Shown: piece after piece, positions 17,531 to 27,441 of the stretch | Numbering within the stretch: the first letter of the stretch is position 1 | Layout of the letters: each line of letters begins with the position of its first letter | NCBI GenBank assembly: GCA_009778695.1 | Contig: WRFS01000013.1 | Location: 1 to 51,448, forward strand | Origin: Oscillospiraceae bacterium | GTDB lineage: Bacteria; Bacillota; Clostridia; TANB77; CAG-508 | Length of the DNA: 51,448 nt | Reading direction: 5' to 3' | Notes under the pieces: generated by a model | What the model was told of the DNA's origin: nothing | Database searches by the model: none | The model's input: the letters and a program-made list of their open reading frames with translations, nothing else | Program-made: the position numbers and the translations under genes

Positions 17531-19751
17531 ATTGGAATTAGACAAAAGATGGCAAACAGAGGCATATGAAAAAGCAAAGAGTGATTTTCAAAAAGGAAAT
17601 CACTCTTGTATTGTTGCTCCAACAGGATGTGGTAAAACTCCAATAGGTTTAAAAACAATAGAAGAAAATCTGGACAAAGAGATTATATGGGTAGCTCCAA
17701 ACCCAGCGGCAATTGGAGAAACAAGAAAATTAATCAAGCAGATATATGGAGAAGAAGCAAAACGAATATTTCCGAGATTAAAATTTTTTACATATAATGC
17801 TTTATCAAAAATGGCGGAGGTAGATTTCAATAGATTAACTCCAGAGATAATAGTATATGATGAAATTCACCGTGCAGGAGCATTAACATGGGGAGTTAGA
17901 GCAAAAGGATTAGTAGAAAAAACAAAAGCGAAAGTACTAGGATTAACAGCAACCCCAGTAAGAACAGATGGAAGAAATATAGCAGAAGAAATATGTGGAG
18001 GAATTGCATACGAATTAAAATTAACTGAAGCAGTAGCAAGGGGAATTATTCCAGTTCCTATATACATAAGTACAAATTATCTATTTAAAGAAGACATGGA
18101 AAGGGTCGAAAATAAAATAAGTGCAATTGAAGATGAAACCGAAAGAAAAAAATATGAAGAACAAGTAGAAAAATTCAAGAGGAATTTACATGTAGCAGAA
18201 GGAATGCAAGAAATTTTCAAAAAACATATGGGAGAAAAAGACGGGAAGTGGATAGTATTTTGTAAAGATATAAACCATATGGATGAAGTAGAAAAATTGT
18301 GTGGAGATTGGTTTGATGCAATAAACCCAAATAAAGATATAATAAAAATATCATCGGGAAATGAAAGAGAAGAAAATGCTCAAGCAATTAAATTTTTAAG
18401 GGAAAGAACGAAGGAAAAAATGAAATTGGCATTATGCGTAAACATGCTGAATGAATCATTCCACGACGAAGAGTTATCAGGACTTATAATGGCAAGACCA
18501 ACAAAATCAGAAATATTATATAGACAACAACTAGGAAGAGGGCTAAATAGAGATGCAAAACAAATTCCAGTTGTATTTGATTTGGTAAATAATATAAAAT
18601 ATTTTCAAAAGTTTAGAAGGGAAATACGAGAGATAATACAAAGAGGAATTGCAGAAGGTAAACGAGACTTATATAATAAAGAAATATTAGAACAATTCGA
18701 AATCTATTCAGAACAAATAAATTTTATAAGCGAATTTGAAGATATAGAAAAAAACTTAGATGAATATTTAAAAGGAGAAACGACAGTTGCGAAAGCATTA
18801 AGGATATGCGGTATATTATATGAAGCTGGAGTAGATTTAACAAAGGTACAAATGTCATATGTGCTAAAAGGTGGGGAAAGGAGATATACTACATTAAAAG
18901 ATATAAAAGGAGCTAATGAAATCATTGCAAGAACTGGGTTGACTGAAGATACTCCAGTTGGGGAAATGATGAAAAAAGTAAGAGCGGCTTACAATGGGAC
19001 TAATGTTTTTTTAATAACAGAAGAAGAGAAAGAACTGGCAAAATCGCTTCGGATTAATTCCTAATAAGGAAACATCAGTTGCAAAAGCATTAAGAATATT
19101 TAGTACATTAAAAGAAAATGGAGTTGATTTTAACGGTGTACAAAGGTCACATTTGATAGATGGAAAAGTGATAGACATTACATTAAAAGATATAAAAGGA
19201 GTTAATGAAATCATTGCAAGAACTGGGTTGACTGAAGATACTCCAGTTGGGAAAATGATGAAAGAAGTGGTAGCGGCTTACAATGGAACTAATGGTCTTT
19301 TAATAACGGAAGAAGAGAAAAAACTGGCGGAATCAATCCCGCGGATTAATTCCTAATAGGGAAACATCAGTTGCAAAAGTATTAAGAATATTTAGCACAT
19401 TAAAAGAAAATGGAGTTGATTTTAAAAATGTACAAAGGGCACATATGATAGATGGAGAAGAGAAATATACTACATTAAAAGATATAAAAGGGGCTAATGA
19501 AATCATTGCAAGAACTGGGTTTGCTCAAGATACTCCAGTTGGAAAAATGATGAAAGAAATAAGAGCGGCTTACAATGGAACTAATGGTCTTTTAATAACA
19601 GAAGAAGAAAAAAAACTGGCAGAATCGATTCCACGGGTTATTAGGAAAGAAATCTTTATCTGCTTTAAATGCAGAAAGGGGAAAGTTAGAAGAGCAATTA
19701 GCAAAAATGAAAAAATATATTGATGAACAATCGAAGTTAAGAGAAGAATAA
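17523..19751 (+). CDS. SF2 helicase with tandem C-terminal repeats, three CGG +1 sites
   Basis: An SF2 (DEAD/DEAH-like) helicase. It has Walker A APTGCGKTPIG (about residues 33-43), YDEIHRAG, LTATPVRTDGRN and a second RecA domain with a QQLGRGLNRD arginine motif. After about residue 418 the C-terminus is three near-identical units of 292 bp. Each unit ends in a CGG (19050, 19342, 19634), where skipping the C joins it in frame to the next. With all three skips the gene is one 741-residue protein ending in a short coiled coil. Read literally it stops at 19064 and two orphan repeats follow. A role in DNA metabolism of a mobile element or in defence is plausible but unproven. Confidence 0.75.
18777..19652 (+). 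repeat. Three 292-bp tandem repeats inside the helicase gene
   Basis: Units begin with GAAACnnCAGTTGC at 18777, 19069 and 19361, exactly 292 bases apart. 292 is 97 codons plus one base, so the copies share an amino-acid reading only if one base is skipped per unit. Each unit contains one in-frame CGG, at the same place. Confidence 0.9.
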
Positions 19752-19883
19752 AAAAAGTAGTATGTGTAAACGACCACATACTAATATACTAAATAATAAA
19801 AATGAAAATATTAAGAAAAAAAGGTACAAATTAACAAAAATGTGTTATACTAATACTATGAAATGTAAAGGAAGGTGAGCATT

Positions 19884-20105
19884 ATGCAAAAAGAAATTAC
19901 AGTTAGAGAAGTTGAAACTACTTTAAATGATTGTGAAGATATAGTAGAACCAATTATTGTAAAAAGAACTAATAAAAAAGATGTAATGATTATAAGTATC
20001 GATGAATACCAAAAGAACCAATACTTATCAGAATTATCTAGTAAGGTTGCTAAGGGAGGTAAATTTTCTGTAGGAAAATTTACACAACATTCTAAAAAAA
20101 TTTGA
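19884..20105 (+). CDS. Orphan Phd/YefM-family antitoxin
   Basis: The 73-residue product has the Phd/YefM pattern: an N-terminal TVREVETTLNDC segment, IVKRTNKKDVMIISIDEYQ and a flexible tail. These antitoxins repress their operons and neutralise RelE- or Doc-type toxins. No toxin follows: the next 150 bases are empty and then come the hydrolase remnants. GGAAGGTGA at 19870-19878 supports ATG 19884. It is either an orphan or acts on a toxin elsewhere. Confidence 0.75.
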   Translation: MQKEITVREVETTLNDCEDIVEPIIVKRTNKKDVMIISIDEYQKNQYLSELSSKVAKGGKFSVGKFTQHSKKI

Positions 20106-20171
20106 CAAAAAATGAGTTTAGTAATAAAATTTAGAAAAGTACATTTTCAAGTTCAAATTTCAAGTTATCAA

Positions 20172-20195
20172 TCGGAAGGATTTCCGATTTACACA
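20172..20195. terminator. Hairpin after the antitoxin gene
   Basis: ATCGGAA and TTTCCGAT pair around a three-base loop, followed by TTTACAC. The T run is weak, so termination is uncertain. Confidence 0.35.
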
Positions 20196-20216
20196 AGATT
20201 TTCTATACTCCCATAT

Positions 20217-20658
20217 CTAAAACATTATTGTCAGAAAACTAAATAAACTTACCAAATCCACCCATACCCAGGTAGGGGTTAAGTAAGCAGGTTCCACAAA
20301 AGACCAAACACCAGAGGTTATAGCCTTATTTCTCATTACATTTCTTTCGGCTTGAGATAGTCTTTGCCCAACATCAAAAGAAACTCCCGCATAATGCTGA
20401 CTTTGACCGAGTATGTCCTCCCTCATAAGGCCTCTTAAATCCAGCACCAACACCTATCGGCCTTCCATATATAGATCTAAAAGCATTCCAAGATTGCATT
20501 GTATTTCTATCTGTCCACAATGTAGGACTGTTACTAGTACCCCTAAATTCGCCAACTCTTAAGGTGCCATTTGTAATATATGGCATTGATTCATCTTCTC
20601 CCCTATAATATGTTTCCATCCTATTTGTACTATTATTAAATACTAATATTTTAGCCAT
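20217..20658 (-). pseudogene. 5' half of an M15-like peptidoglycan hydrolase, one CGG +1 site
   Basis: This is the reciprocal partner of the fragment at 5870-6289. It starts at ATG 20658 (MAKILVFNN) behind a good ribosome binding site, passes GRPIGVGAGFK and EGGHT, then meets CGG (20409-20407). Skipping the C gives GQSQHYAGVSFDVG, with the His and Asp expected of an M15-type zinc site. The homology ends after LTPTWV, at the edge of the 132-bp repeat. The third His ligand and the whole PG-binding domain are lost; the reading continues to a foreign stop at 20217. It is annotated as a truncated gene, not as a working enzyme. Confidence 0.75.
20265..20396 (-). repeat. 132-bp direct repeat, right copy
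   Basis: Gap-free match to 6158-6289 with three mismatches. It closes the 14.1-kb accessory block on the right. Confidence 0.85.
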
Positions 20659-20799
20659 TTTCCTCCCCCTTCTTTTTAAATCATTTTATGTATTATATGT
20701 GCTTATAAAGGTATTAGTGATAATATCCATAGCTCTAATGTAATAATTTTAAATTAAGTTAAAGTGCATAATAATTTAATAACTTGTTACAATAAATAT

Positions 20800-23656
20800 A
20801 TGGATAATAATTGGCATAGTTTAAGTGAAGTTAATATAATTGAAAGCTTAGATAGCAAAAGAAATGGGTTATCTTTAGATGAAGTAAAAGAAAAACAAAA
20901 TCTATATGGAAAAAATGTGTTGCCAAAAGAAAAAGAACCAACGCTAATGAAGGTGTTTGTTAGCCAATTTAAGAGCCCAATGATAATAATATTAATAATA
21001 GCAGGAGTTATATCTTCTGCTATTGGAGATTATAAAGATGGAATATTTATTGCGATAGTTATAATGTTAAATGCTATTTTGGGGGCTTATCAAGAATATA
21101 GTGCTATTAAAAGTGCAACAAGTATTCAAAATTTATTAAGGATAAATGCAAAAACTTTAAGAGGTGGTATTAAAGTAGAAGTGGATTCTGAAGAATTAGT
21201 ACCAGGAGATATTGTCCTTTTAGAGTCAGGAGATAAAGTTCCAGCAGATATTAGAATATTGGAAGCTTATAATTTAAAATTAGATGAATCTTTTTTAACA
21301 GGGGAATCAAAGGGAGTAAATAAAAATGCTAGTATTGTTAAACAAGATGTGCTTATAACAGATAGAACTAATATGTGTTATGCATCTTCAATTGTGCAAT
21401 TTGGGAGATGCGTTGGAATTGTAGTTGGCATTGGAATTAATACAGAAATAGGGAATATTGCGAAAAATTTAAAAGAAACAAAGGAAGTAAAATCACCACT
21501 GATAATAAGAATGGAAAGATTTACAAAACAGATTATGTTTTTGGTATCTATTTTTGCAATCTTCACATCCATTTTAATGATAATGAAAAATTATGAGAAA
21601 AAAGAAGTATTTTTGTTGGTAGTTGCTATGTGTGTTTCAGCTATACCAGAAAGCTTGCCAATAGCACAAACAGTAGTGTTGTCTATTGCAACATCTAAGA
21701 TGGTTAAAAAAAATGTTATAATAAAAAAATTATCTTCAGTAGAATCTTTAGGAAGTTGTACAATAATTGCAAGTGATAAAACGGGGACTTTAACCGTAAA
21801 TCAGCAAACTGCAAAAGTTATTTCAATGCCAGATGGGACAAGATTTAAAATTTCTGGAGAAGGATATAACGATATAGGAAATATCGAATTAAACAATGTA
21901 GGGGCGAACATTGTTCGTCCGGGATCTCCACATAATTGCACCCTTGTGGAGCATATTTGTAAAATGGGAGTGCTAAATAATGAAGCGTTTTTAAATAAAG
22001 AAGATGAAAAATTTGTATATAATGGAGATTCAATAGATTTAGCATTTTTATCTTTAGGTTTAAAACATGGAATAAATGAAAAAGAATTAAAACAAGAATT
22101 CAACATATTTGGAAGAATACCCTATGAACCGGAACATAAATTTTCAGCAGTTTTTTACAACGTAGGGGTGCATGATTGCACCCGCAACGACCCAAAAGAC
22201 AATGTAGGGGTCGGCGTCCCCGACGACCCGAAAAATTACGTCACAGTTAAGGGAAGTGCAGAAACCATATTAGAGTTTTGTGCAGATTATGATGTGGCTG
22301 GTTATGAAAAAGAATTTTTAAAATTATCAGAAGAAGGTTATAGGGTAATAGCTCTAGCTAGTCGGAGAATATACTGGTGAGAAAAAGGATTTATATAAAA
22401 TAGAAGATATTAAGAATTTAACCTTTATAGGTTTTGTAGGATTTATAGATCCAATAAGAAATACAAGCAAGGATGCTATAAAAACATGTTTGGAAGCCGG
22501 AATAAGGGTTATTATGATAACGGGGGATCATCCCTTAACAGCTAAAACAATTGCAAAAGAGTTAGGATTAATTCAAGAAACTAAAAAAATATTAATAGGT
22601 AGTGAAGTTGAAGATGTTGTAATTGGTCAAGATAGTCAAAATAGTTATGGAGTAGTAACGGGGAATGAAATTGAAAAGGCGTATAAGCTTAGTAAAATAT
22701 TTGAAGATTCCTCAGAGCTTGTTACTGCAAAAGAGCAAGAAGTAAGTTCGCATAATGATGGGTCAAAAGAAGGATTAATCAAACTTTTAACAGAAAACAA
22801 TGTATTTGCGAGGGTGTCTCCAATGCAAAAAGCAATAATTGTAGAAACATTAAGAGAACAAGGGGAATTTATAGCAGTAACAGGGGATGGAATAAACGAT
22901 GCTCCTGCTCTTAAAAAAGCAAATATAGGACTAGCAATGGGAAGCGGAACCGATGTTGCAAAAGATGTAAGCAATATAATTTTAACGGATGATAATTTTT
23001 TATCGATTGTTTCTGCTATTGAAGAAGGAAGACATGCATATAATAATATTAGAAAAGTTATATATTTACTTATTTCTACTGCGTTTGCAGAAATATTGCT
23101 GTTTATGATTTCGATTATATTTAATTTGCCACCACCATTTACAACCGTACAAATATTGTGGATTAATTTAGCTACAAATGGGATTCAAGATATTGCAATT
23201 GCTTTTGAAAAGGGAGAAAAGGGGGTAATGGAAGAAAAGCCAAGGGCTACAAATGAACCCATATTTAACAAACTTTTAATAAAAGAAATCGTAGTGTCTG
23301 GAACAGTGATGTTTTTAATGGTATTTATATTATGGTATATATTAAATAATAATTTTAATATATCAATAGGCTATGCGAGGAATTATGCATTACTGCTTAT
23401 GGTATTATTGCAAAATGTTCATGCATTTAATTGTAGAAGTGAAAAAATATCTGCATTTAAAATGCCTTTAAAAAATAATAGGTTTATTGTTTTTGCAGTA
23501 ATTGGGGCTTTAGTGTTACATGTTACGTTTATGTATGTGCCATTATTTCAAAATATTTTAAATACAAATCCAGTAAAAATTGGTGAATTTATAATAATAT
23601 TAGTAATGGCACTACCATTGTTGCTTGCTATGGAAGTATTTAAGGTTACTATTTAA
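20800..23656 (+). CDS. P-type calcium/cation-transporting ATPase, one CGG +1 site
   Basis: P2-type ATPase with an N-terminal cation-ATPase domain, TGES in the actuator loop, the phosphorylation motif SDKTGTLT, the hinge TGDGINDAPALK and about ten membrane helices. CGG at 22363 splits it within the nucleotide-binding domain. Skipping the C gives ALASGEYTGEKD and a complete 951-residue protein. The nucleotide-binding domain also contains two in-frame insertions made of the palindromic TGTAGGGG repeat. The start at 20800 (MDNNWHSLSE) is chosen by homology because no clear ribosome binding site is visible; a GTG at 20764 is possible. The last three codons and stop are supplied by palindromic repeat copy C. 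Confidence 0.8.
21897..21921 (+). repeat. Palindromic repeat inserted in frame in the ATPase gene
   Basis: Begins TGTAGGGGCGAAC and ends GTTCGTCCG. It encodes about nine residues inside a poorly conserved loop of the nucleotide-binding domain and leaves the frame open. It matches 67-91 (minus strand) with paired changes in the arms. Confidence 0.65.
22162..22230 (+). repeat. Two further palindromic units in the ATPase gene
   Basis: GTAGGGGTGCA/TGCACCCGC and GTAGGGGTCGG/CCGACGACCCG stand in tandem and each folds on itself. Together they add about 23 residues, rich in Asp, Pro, Val and Gly, without breaking the frame. Confidence 0.55.
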
Positions 23657-23818
23657 TGTTTTTCTCTAAAATGTTCGCTTTTGGTGGTTATTATATGTTT
23701 TTAAAAAGCTCCTCCAAGCCTCCGAAGACTCCATGGGCCTCAAAGGGCTGTCGTTCACTTTTTAAAAACATATAATAACCACCAAAAGCTACTTTGCTGA
23801 AAAGTGTTAACTGATAAC
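23645..23818 (-). repeat. Palindromic mobile repeat, copy C
   Basis: 174 bp, bounded by GTTACTATTTAA and TTAACTGATAAC and flanked by a perfect 8-bp duplication TATTTAAG (23637-23644 and 23819-23826). Complementary arms enclose the conserved core (CTCCTCCAAGCCTCCGAAG, then CTCAAAGGGCTGTCG). It inserted into the 3' end of the ATPase gene: its first bases GTT ACT ATT TAA now provide the last codons and the stop. Confidence 0.9.
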
Positions 23819-23882
23819 TATTTAAGAAAGTTTTGCATAAAAATTCTTTTAATTCAATATCATGTAGTATGTAGGAGTTTTT

Positions 23883-24607
23883 ATGATTATCCTTAGAAAA
23901 AATAAAATAGTAATTGGTATAATATGTTGTGTTATGCTAATTACAATAGTTTGCGTGTTGAAAGATTTCGTTAATATAAATACGGTTAAAGCTGTAATAT
24001 GGGATAAAACGGGGAAAGTGGTTATATTAGATGCTGGGCATGGGTTCCCGGATTTGGGAGCTACTAGTAGTGAAGGTGTGACTGAAGCTGATATAAATTT
24101 GGAAATTGTTTTAAAAGTGGAAAAGCTATTAAAAAACAATGGAATAGAAGTGATTTTAACAAGAAAAAATGGGAATTGTATAGCAGATTTAATGGCAACA
24201 ACTATTAGGGAGAAGAAGAATAGCGATTTAAAAAATAGAGTTAAAATTGGGAATAATTCTAATGCAGATATTTTTGTTTCAATTCACTTAAATGCTATTC
24301 CTCAAGAGCAGTATTGGGGTTTTCAAACTTTTTATAAGAATAGTGATGATAAGGGTAAGGAACTTGCGAAGTTAATTCAAAGCAACTTAAAAAAGGTTAT
24401 TGATAGAGGAAATAAAAGAGAAGCATTAGTTATTTCTAATAAGTATCTTGTAGATAATATAAAAATACCAATTTGCATGGTGGAATGTGGGTTTCTATCA
24501 AATAAAGAAGAAGCGGGACTTTTGCAACAAGATGAATATCAAAATAAATTAGCACAAGGTATTACAAATGGAATTTTGGAATATTTTCGGATTTGCTCGG
24601 AATTTAG
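23883..24607 (+). CDS. cwlD: CwlD-like N-acetylmuramoyl-L-alanine amidase, two CGG +1 sites
   Basis: An amidase_3 enzyme cuts the amide between muramic acid and L-Ala; CwlD acts in spore cortex formation. An N-terminal membrane segment (about residues 10-26) is followed by VVILDAGHGFPD (first zinc His), a later zinc Glu, VSIHLNA, and the conserved VECGFLSN. CGG occurs at 24588 and, in the frame reached after one skip, at 24598. Two skips give an end at LEYFGFAGI and stop at 24607. Read literally it would run to 24653. Homology cannot decide between these ends. It lies directly upstream of the germinant-receptor genes and is probably part of that operon. Confidence 0.8.
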
Positions 24608-24654
24608 GCATAATTTTCCTAAAAAATTCAATACTAATACAGAGGAGAAATAGC

Positions 24655-26119
24655 ATGTCAGATATTATAGAATATATAAAACAAGCAACAGAAGAAAGTG
24701 AAGACATGAAATATAGGACAATCAGTGTTGAACAGTGTACGATTCAAATTGTTTATAATGAAGCAACAACAGATTCGGAGTTCATATCTGGCTCTGTTAT
24801 AAGAAGTATAAAAGGTATTTTGCAAGAATATTTTAAATCAAACATGACAAAGACCTTTGAAAAATGGCAAATAAACGAAGTTGTAACTAAAATAAAAAAC
24901 GAACTAAATGCGGTGAATACTGTTGAAATTTATAGGGAAAGCAGTGATCTTTTTTATTATCTTTTTTCAGGATTCACATTATTAATTATTGAAGATAAAA
25001 TACTTGCAGTTGAAACCAGAGGTCATGTAGATAGGACGATTTCAGAAGCACAAATAGAAAGTGATGTAAAAGGTCCAAAGGATGCTTTTGTTGAAAACTA
25101 TGTCCAAAATCTTGGATTAATTAGAAAAAGAATTAAAACAGAAAAACTTGTATTGAAAGAAAATAAACTTGGAAGAAGATCAAAAACTAAAGTTGGCATT
25201 TTGTACCTTTCAGACGTTGCTGATGTAGAAAGTACAAAAAAGATTGAAGAAGAAATTAAAAAAATAGATATAGACGGAATTCTAGATAGCAATTATGTTA
25301 GAGAAATAATGTTGTCTAAAGGGGATAGCACAGTATTCCCAACGGTGATAAGTACAGAGCGACCCGATGTTGTGGCGTATAACTTATTAGAAGGACGTAT
25401 AGCAATAATAGTTGAAAACAGTCCATTTGCATTAGTGTTTCCAGCTTTTTTTGTTGATTTTTTTAAAAGCATGGACGATTATTATCAACTTAATAAAAAT
25501 ATAACTTTAACCAGAATACTAAGATATGTAGCGTTTTTTATTACATTATTATTACCAGCACTATATGTATCACTTATAACTTTTAATCATGAAGTTATAC
25601 CGAGCGATTTATTGGTTTCATTTACAGTTCAAAGAGATGGAGTTCCCGCACCAGCGTTTTTAGAGGCATTGCTAATGATTTTAGCATTTGAAATATTGAG
25701 GGAGAGTGATTATAGAGTTCCAAGCATGGCGGGGAGTGCTTTATCCATAGTAGGAGCGTTAATTTTACGGAGATGCAGCAGTAACAGCAGGAATAGTTTC
25801 AGCGATAATGATTATAGTTATTGCAATTACGAGTATTTCTGCATTGGTGTTTACAGATATAAATATAATTAATACTTTAAGATACTGGAGGATAACATTT
25901 TTATTGGCTGCAGCAATAGCAGGGTTATTAGGAATTTTCGTTGCACTTATGGTATTTGTTATAAAAATTGCTAGTATTAATTCTTTGGACAGATCATATT
26001 TGTTCCCATTTGCACCTTTTGATAAAGAAGGGATGAAAGATACTTTTGTTAGAGATAATATGAGTGAAATGACTAAACGAAGCGATATATTAACTAATAA
26101 TATAACCAGACAAACATAG
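24655..26119 (+). CDS. gerAA: GerA-family germinant receptor subunit A, one CGG +1 site
   Basis: The GerA subunit is a membrane protein that binds germinants in the spore inner membrane. The soluble N-terminal domain shows DVADVESTKKIEEEIKKIDID, SNYVREIM and the ERPD/LLEGRIAIIVENSPFAL block, followed by about five membrane helices. CGG at 25768 falls before the conserved GDAAVTAG; skipping its C joins the last 117 residues in frame. The total is 487 residues, normal for the family. AGAGGAG precedes ATG 24655. It is followed by a 45-bp perfect-arm palindrome and then by gerAC. Confidence 0.85.
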
Positions 26120-26227
26120 GGGACGGTCCTTTTTGTTCATTTTTGAACATAGGGGACACCCCTGATTGTCATTTAGTAAACAAGGGGTGTCCCTTATGTT
26201 CAAAAATGAACAAAAAGGACCGTCCCC
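26119..26227. repeat. Long near-perfect inverted repeat between gerAA and gerAC
   Basis: Arms 26119-26163 and 26183-26227 are complementary over 45 bases with one G-T wobble and a 19-base loop. The arms begin GGGGACGGTCC and contain the smaller palindrome GTTCATTTTTGAAC. The left arm starts at the gerAA stop and the right arm ends next to the gerAC ribosome binding site. GGGGACGG-type repeats of this kind are widespread in clostridial genomes. This one would form a strong RNA hairpin inside the operon. Confidence 0.85.
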
Positions 26228-26241
26228 AAGGAGGCATATTC

Positions 26242-27441
26242 ATGTTAAAAAAATATAAATTAATTTTAGTGGCAATAGCGGTAATTATCATTGCCTTTGC
26301 GATGAAATCTTGGGGAGCTCTGGGAAATTATAGGGAATTAAATGAATTGGCTATTGTTTCATCAATAGGTATTGATAAAGAGGATGATGGAAATTATTTA
26401 GTTTCTGTGCAAATAATGAATACTAAGAAGGAATCGAGCGGAGCACAAAATACTGAAGGAAGTTCCCAGGTTGTTGTGTACAAGCAGTCAGCTAAAACAA
26501 TTTCGTTAGCTTTGCAAAATATTATTAAGGAGTTGCCAAAGAAGTTATATACGGCTCATATGAGTTTGTTAGTAGTAAATGAAAAACTAGCTAGAGAAGA
26601 CGGACTCTCAGTTATTTTAGATTATTTTTTTAGAGATGTAGAGTCTAGCAAGGAATTTGTTACTTTAATAGCCAGAAACACTAGTGCAGAAAATATATTA
26701 AAAACGCTTACACCGATTAATAATAATCCAGCAAAAGATTTGGTTGATAGTTATGCGACAATGCTTTCGTATCAAGGGAATACAACGAACTCTATAGCAA
26801 GTAATTTAATGGAACTTTATTTGGAAACAGGGAAAAACGTAATGTGTGCTTCTGTTGTTTTAAACGGGGATGAATCACAAGCTGGTTCACAAGAAAATAT
26901 CGAATCTAGCGAACCGCCTGCTTTAGCAGAGATTTCAGATATAGCATATTTTAAAGATGGTAAGCTAAAGGGTTATTTAGAAGGGTTTGATAATGTTGCA
27001 TATAACTTTTTTAATGATAATATTACAAGTACGGTTTTGGAATTACAATATAAAGAAAGTCCGATAGCGTTTGAAGTTTTTAAAAGTATTACAAATTACA
27101 ATGTTGTAGAGGGAAATGGGCAATTTTCAATTAATTATAATATTAAAATAAGGGGAAATATTAAAGAAATCGACAATTCAGAATTGAGCGAAACAGATGG
27201 AGATATTGCAACGATGCAAGATGAAATTTCTAATCAGTTAAAAGAAAAGTTAGAAAGCTATGTTAACAATATTAAGAACACCTACGATACAGATATACTG
27301 GGAGTTCAATCGCTTGCATATGAATTTCAAAATAAAGCGTATGAGAAAGTAAAAGATAATTTCAATTTTAAAAATGTTAAAATAAATGTTTCTGTTTCAA
27401 CGGAAATTGCAAACGAAGGAGGGCTATTAAAGAAATGGTAA
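26242..27441 (+). CDS. gerAC: GerC-family germinant receptor subunit (Ger(x)C)
   Basis: This is the lipoprotein-like C subunit of spore germinant receptors. It has an N-terminal membrane segment (about residues 7-23), the hallmark GxxxYRELNELAIVSSIGIDK, a middle NPAKDLVDSYATML block and a C-terminal GerC domain ending VNVSVST. No lipobox Cys is seen at the expected place, so it may be held by its N-terminal helix instead. AGGAGG at 26229-26234 sets ATG 26242. It overlaps gerAB by seven bases. The order A-C-B differs from the Bacillus A-B-C order. Confidence 0.88.
   Translation: MLKKYKLILVAIAVIIIAFAMKSWGALGNYRELNELAIVSSIGIDKEDDGNYLVSVQIMNTKKESSGAQNTEGSSQVVVYKQSAKTISLALQNIIKELPKKLYTAHMSLLVVNEKLAREDGLSVILDYFFRDVESSKEFVTLIARNTSAENILKTLTPINNNPAKDLVDSYATMLSYQGNTTNSIASNLMELYLETGKNVMCASVVLNGDESQAGSQENIESSEPPALAEISDIAYFKDGKLKGYLEGFDNVAYNFFNDNITSTVLELQYKESPIAFEVFKSITNYNVVEGNGQFSINYNIKIRGNIKEIDNSELSETDGDIATMQDEISNQLKEKLESYVNNIKNTYDTDILGVQSLAYEFQNKAYEKVKDNFNFKNVKINVSVSTEIANEGGLLKKW

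Noticed and set aside
10585-23656. Fic, recombinase, helicase and ATPase as ordinary pseudogenes
   Set aside because: Each has no lesion apart from CGG and is full length once the C is skipped. True pseudogenes in the window (PIN toxin, RCC1 fragment) show deletions, lost starts or substitutions and no CGG.
24568-24654. A longer gerAA start within cwlD
   Set aside because: AGAGGAG stands just before ATG 24655, which gives the normal GerAA N-terminus; the upstream extension is the shifted end of cwlD.
26143-26241. A longer gerAC start in the inverted repeat
   Set aside because: The extra residues come from the palindrome; AGGAGG and the membrane-anchor N-terminus support ATG 26242.
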